In this document: positions 5,917-8,378 of the stretch, piece after piece
Layout of the letters: every line of letters starts with the position of its first letter
Numbering within the stretch: the stretch's first letter is position 1
From: JBQCEE01 sp051960575
GTDB lineage: Bacteria; Actinomycetota; Actinomycetes; Mycobacteriales; Jatrophihabitantaceae
Assembly: GCF_051960575.1 (NCBI RefSeq)
Contig: NZ_JBQCEE010000268.1
Location: 1 to 8,378, forward strand
DNA: 8,378 nucleotides
Reading direction: 5' to 3'
Translations under genes and position numbers: made by a program
Notes under the pieces: model-generated
The model's database searches: none
The model's input: only the letters and a program-made list of their open reading frames with translations
Told to the model about the DNA's origin: nothing

Positions 5917-7758
5917 TCAGGCCGGCGCGTCGTACATCGAGTCCAGGACGTCGGCGTACATGCCCTCCATGACCTTGCGCTTCACCTTGAGGCTCGGGGT
6001 GAGCTCGCCGTGCTCGACCGACAGGTCGTGGTCGAGGATGCGGAAGTCCTTGATCGTCTCCCAGCGGTTGAGCCGCGCGTTCAGCTCGTCGATGCTGCGC
6101 TGCACGTACGCGTGCACGGTCGGGTCGGCCGCCAGGTCGGCGTAGTCGGTGGCCATCAGCCCCTCGGCGCGGGCCCACTGGGCCAGCGCCTCGGGGTCCA
6201 GGGTGACGAGCGCGGTCGCGTAGTTGCGGCGGTCGGCGTGCACCAGCATCTGCCCGGCCAGCGGGCACATGGCCTTGAACATCGCCTCGATCGCCTGCGG
6301 CGAGATGTACTTGCCGCCCGAGGTCTTGATGAGGTCCTTCTTGCGGTCGGTGACGTGCAGTCGCCCGGCCCGGTCGATCTGGCCGATGTCGCCGGTGGCC
6401 AGCCAGCCGTCGCTGCTCAGCACCTCGGCCGTCGCGTCCGGCAGGTTGTGGTAACCACGCATCACCAGCGGCCCGCGCACGAGGATCTCGCCGTCGGCCG
6501 CGAGGCGGATCTGCGAGCCGGCGAGCGGCCGTCCGACGACCCCGAAGGTCGGGTGCTGCGGTTCGTCCAGGGACAGCCCACCGCTCGTCTCGGTCAGGCC
6601 GTAGCCCTCGACGAGCGGGATGCCCGCGGCGTGGAACCACGCGCTGATGTCCGGCGACAGCGGCGCGCTGCCGGACACCAGGAAGCGGATGCGGCCGCCG
6701 AGCCGGGCCCGCACCTTGCTCAGCACCAACCGGTCGGCCAGCGTGTGCTGGGCCCGCAGCACCGCGCCCGGCCGCCCGCCGGCGAGCAGCACGCGGGACA
6801 TCTCGCCGCCGATCTCGAACGCCCAGGTGAACAGCCGCAACCGCAGGCCGCCCTCCTCGCGCACCGACTGCACGACCCGGGCGTGCACCTTCTCGAAGAT
6901 CCGCGGCGGGCCGGCGACGAAGGTCGGATGCACCTGGGCCAGGTTGTCGACGATCCGCTCGATGCGGCCGTCGATGGCCGTCGGGAAGCCGAGCTGCAGT
7001 TGGACGGCGAGCAGCATCTTGCCGAACGAGTGCGACAGCGGCAGCCAGAGGTACTGCAGGTCGGCCGCGCTGATGATGCCGAGCGCCTCGGCGGCGGCGC
7101 CGATGTAGGTCCAGCAGCGGTGCGGCAGCTCGACGCCTTTCGGCCGCCCCGTCGTGCCGGACGTGTAGATGAGCGTGGCGAGGTGCTCGGGCTGCGTCGC
7201 CGCGATCGCCTCGTCGACGGCGGTCGGGTGCTCGACGAGGTGCTTCGCGCCGAGCGCGAGCAGGTCCTCGAGGCTCAGCACCCACTCGCCGTCGCTGGTG
7301 CCGTCGAAGGTGACGACCCGGACGAGGTCGGGCAGCTGGTCGCGCTGCTCGCGCACCTTGGCGATCTGGACGTCGTCCTCGGCGAAGACGACCCGCGTGG
7401 TGCTGTCGGCGAGGATGTACCCGACGTCCTCGGCGGTGGTGGTCGGGTAGACCGCGGTCGTGGCGGCGCCCGCGCACATGATCGCGAGGTCGGCCTGCAC
7501 CCACTCGAGTCGGGTCGACGAGGCGATGGCCGCCCGCTGTTCGGGCTCGATGCCGAGGGCCAGCAGGCCGGCCGCCATCGTCCGGACCGTGTCGGCGAGC
7601 TGCGACCAGCTCACCGACGACCAGCCACCGACCACCGGGACACGGAACGCCTCGGCGTACGGGGTCGCGGCGACGCGGTCGGCGAAGAGACGGCCGACCG
7701 ACACCGCGGGCGTCGGGTACCCGGCGGGATCGATCGACCCGCTGATCGACATGCCCAT
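5917..7758 (-). CDS. long-chain acyl-CoA synthetase (AMP-forming, FadD15-like)
   Basis: A 613-residue member of the ANL superfamily. It activates a fatty acid with ATP to acyl-AMP, then transfers it to CoA, feeding beta-oxidation or lipid synthesis. Visible motifs: phosphate-binding loop YTSGTTGRPKG (198-208), LPLSHSFGK (239-247), YGLTET (386-391), GWLATGD with Asp457, hinge region DRKKDLIKTSGGK (471-483), and C-terminal LTPSLKVKRK (586-595), in which Lys591 aligns with the catalytic lysine of the adenylation step. Length and motif spacing match bacterial long-chain synthetases of the FadD15 type rather than acetyl-CoA synthetase. The chain-length preference is not readable. The ATG at 7758 has GGAGGG 8 bases upstream; a second ATG two codons on has worse spacing. 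First gene of a two-gene operon with the TetR-ACT-GNAT protein, 9 bases apart. Confidence 0.93.
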   Translation of the reverse strand: MGMSISGSIDPAGYPTPAVSVGRLFADRVAATPYAEAFRVPVVGGWSSVSWSQLADTVRTMAAGLLALGIEPEQRAAIASSTRLEWVQADLAIMCAGAATTAVYPTTTAEDVGYILADSTTRVVFAEDDVQIAKVREQRDQLPDLVRVVTFDGTSDGEWVLSLEDLLALGAKHLVEHPTAVDEAIAATQPEHLATLIYTSGTTGRPKGVELPHRCWTYIGAAAEALGIISAADLQYLWLPLSHSFGKMLLAVQLQLGFPTAIDGRIERIVDNLAQVHPTFVAGPPRIFEKVHARVVQSVREEGGLRLRLFTWAFEIGGEMSRVLLAGGRPGAVLRAQHTLADRLVLSKVRARLGGRIRFLVSGSAPLSPDISAWFHAAGIPLVEGYGLTETSGGLSLDEPQHPTFGVVGRPLAGSQIRLAADGEILVRGPLVMRGYHNLPDATAEVLSSDGWLATGDIGQIDRAGRLHVTDRKKDLIKTSGGKYISPQAIEAMFKAMCPLAGQMLVHADRRNYATALVTLDPEALAQWARAEGLMATDYADLAADPTVHAYVQRSIDELNARLNRWETIKDFRILDHDLSVEHGELTPSLKVKRKVMEGMYADVLDSMYDAPA

Positions 7759-7803
7759 GACGCGCTCCCTCCGTCCGCGACCGGCAGTGGCGCGGACATC
7801 GCG

Positions 7804-7820
7804 ACCGTAGGAGCGATCGC
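7804..7820 (-). promoter_or_regulatory. candidate -10 box and adjacent palindrome upstream of the acyl-CoA synthetase
   Basis: On the minus strand TACGGT (7809-7804) is a plausible -10 box about 45 bases before the ATG. A perfect 8-base palindrome GCGATCGC (7813-7820) sits directly upstream, in the -10/-35 spacer, where a repressor could bind. No convincing -35 box is seen. Operator function is a guess based on position and on the TetR domain encoded in the same operon. Confidence 0.25.
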
Positions 7821-7918
7821 GCCTCGCCGGCCGGGGCGTTCGGCCCTGCCTGGTCGTTGCTTGCGCCCGGCGGCGCGGGTGCCGGCGGGATCGGGATGAT
7901 GCCGGTTGCCGCGGGCGT

Positions 7919-7924
7919 TAGGCT
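7919..7924 (+). promoter_or_regulatory. candidate -10 box for ssrA
   Basis: TAGGCT lies 29 bases before the mature tmRNA 5' end and fits TANNNT. A short leader removed by RNase P would follow. No clear -35 hexamer is found at 16-18 bases upstream, so this is a weak call. Confidence 0.25.
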
Positions 7925-7953
7925 GGGTGTTCCAGTACCGGTGGATCCGACCA

Positions 7954-8328
7954 GGGGGTGAAAGGTCTCGACTCCGTTTCGTCGAGACAGGAGAAGCGGG
8001 CCGAGGACCGCATTGCTGACCTCGTAAAAAAAGCGATGCACACAAAATAAGCGCCGATTCCAATCGCGCTGACTTCGCTCTCGCTGCCTGACAGCGACAG
8101 CAAGTCTGTCAGCCCGGGTTCGTCACCGGCCCGGTCGCTGGCATCAGCTAGGTGACTCACCTCCCTCCCCGGTCACGGGGGAGGGCGGGACATCGAACAG
8201 TGGCTGGGCCCGTCACCGCGACTCGTGTGCATGATCGCGGGGGCCGAGCAGAGACGACGCACACTGCGCCCGGAGAAGTCCTGTTGAAGCGACGGAGGAC
8301 GCGGGTTCGATTCCCGCCACCTCCACCG
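7954..8328 (+). ncRNA. ssrA: transfer-messenger RNA (tmRNA)
   Basis: A complete one-piece tmRNA of about 375 bases that rescues stalled ribosomes together with SmpB. The tRNA-like part is clear: acceptor strand GGGGGTG (7954-7960) pairs with CACCTCC (8318-8324), including the G3-U70 pair read by alanyl-tRNA synthetase, then discriminator A8325. The T arm is GCGGG/CCCGC (8301-8305/8313-8317) with loop TTCGATT. Long helix P2 is supported by 7972-7978 with 8291-8297 and 7986-7992 with 8279-8285. Pseudoknot PK1 comes from 8002-8006 with 8020-8024 and 8010-8016 with 8033-8039. The tag frame follows, then a hairpin holding the stop codon (8088-8094/8106-8112) and a strong 8-bp hairpin (8163-8170/8178-8185) in the later pseudoknot region. 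After A8325 the DNA reads CCG, so the final A of CCA would be added after trimming. Confidence 0.97.
8053..8091 (+). other. tmRNA proteolysis tag reading frame (ADSNRADFALAA)
   Basis: Starting at resume codon GCC (8053) the frame reads Ala-Asp-Ser-Asn-Arg-Ala-Asp-Phe-Ala-Leu-Ala-Ala and stops at TGA (8089-8091). The resume codon sits 13 bases after PK1, behind an A-rich stretch (CACAAAATAAGC) that aligns with the one before the E. coli resume codon. The ALAA end is the recognition signal for ClpXP/ClpAP-type proteases. The tag resembles the mycobacterial ADSHQRDYALAA. The stop codon lies inside the 7-bp hairpin 8088-8112. Confidence 0.95.
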
Positions 8329-8337
8329 ATCGACGGC

Positions 8338-8378
8338 CCCCCGTCACCTGCAACCGGGCCGGCGGTGGTTGGCGGGGG
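8338..8378 (+). terminator. possible terminator stem after ssrA, cut by the window edge
   Basis: CCCCCG (8338-8343) can pair with CGGGGG (8373-8378), extended inside by CACC (8345-8348) with GGTG (8364-8367) across an internal loop. The position just after the tmRNA 3' end suits a terminator. Any T-rich tail would lie beyond the window, and the chance of such pairing in G+C-rich DNA is considerable. Confidence 0.25.

Noticed and set aside
4243..7899. A very long plus-strand open frame (over 1200 codons) opposite the acyl-CoA synthetase and fusion genes
   Set aside because: Its predicted protein is low-complexity, rich in Arg, Gly, Ala, Asp and Val, with no domain patterns. It is the usual antisense shadow of G+C-rich coding sequence; the minus strand holds clear catalytic motifs.
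5483..8041. Minus-strand frame of 852 codons overlapping the acyl-CoA synthetase, the fusion gene start and the tmRNA
   Set aside because: It is a shifted frame of the real genes on the same strand, very Arg/Pro/Gly-rich, and runs antisense through part of the tmRNA.
7918..8160. Small minus-strand open frame of 80 codons over the tmRNA region
   Set aside because: It lies antisense to a well-supported tmRNA, whose structure explains the sequence.
8301..8328. A separate tRNA gene suggested by the T arm and acceptor end
   Set aside because: The 5' partner of the acceptor stem lies at 7954-7960 with pseudoknots and a tag frame between, so this is the 3' half of tmRNA.

Overview
The window is about 70% G+C or higher and carries a tmRNA, ftsE-ftsX-smpB and several leaderless-looking GTG starts. 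This points to a high-GC actinobacterium (Actinomycetota). The tmRNA tag peptide (ADSNRADFALAA) and the paired cysteines in FtsX agree with that. I cannot place it lower; a deep-branching class is possible but is only a guess.

Layout from left to right. (1) Positions 1-1913, minus strand: an ABC-2 type exporter operon resembling NodI/NodJ and DrrA/DrrB. It has an ATPase, then a permease whose ATG directly follows the ATPase stop codon, then a second permease overlapping the first by 4 bases and running off the left edge. (2) Positions 1914-2066: a divergent intergenic region with a 14-base perfect inverted repeat, a second interlocking inverted repeat and probable promoters for both sides. 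(3) Positions 2067-4224, plus strand: ftsE, ftsX and smpB, which give the cell-division ABC complex that controls peptidoglycan hydrolysis plus the protein partner of tmRNA. (4) Positions 4234-7758, minus strand, convergent with smpB: a two-gene operon of a long-chain acyl-CoA synthetase and, 9 bases after it, a 557-residue protein that reads as TetR regulator + ACT amino-acid sensor + GNAT acetyltransferase in one chain. (5) Positions 7954-8328, plus strand: a complete tmRNA gene (ssrA), with tag frame, pseudoknot PK1, TGA stop and tRNA-like end all readable.

Two functional themes follow. The first is trans-translation: smpB and ssrA lie in the same neighbourhood but are separated by the 3.5 kb lipid module on the opposite strand. 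The second is a predicted control loop in that module. AMP-forming acyl-CoA synthetases are classic targets of lysine acetylation at a C-terminal active-site lysine, and ACT-GNAT proteins are amino-acid-responsive protein acetyltransferases known from actinomycetes. A fused TetR domain would let the same polypeptide also act on transcription. The TetR-ACT-GNAT fusion and its coupling to the synthetase are the most unusual things here. The exporter, division and trans-translation genes are otherwise ordinary.
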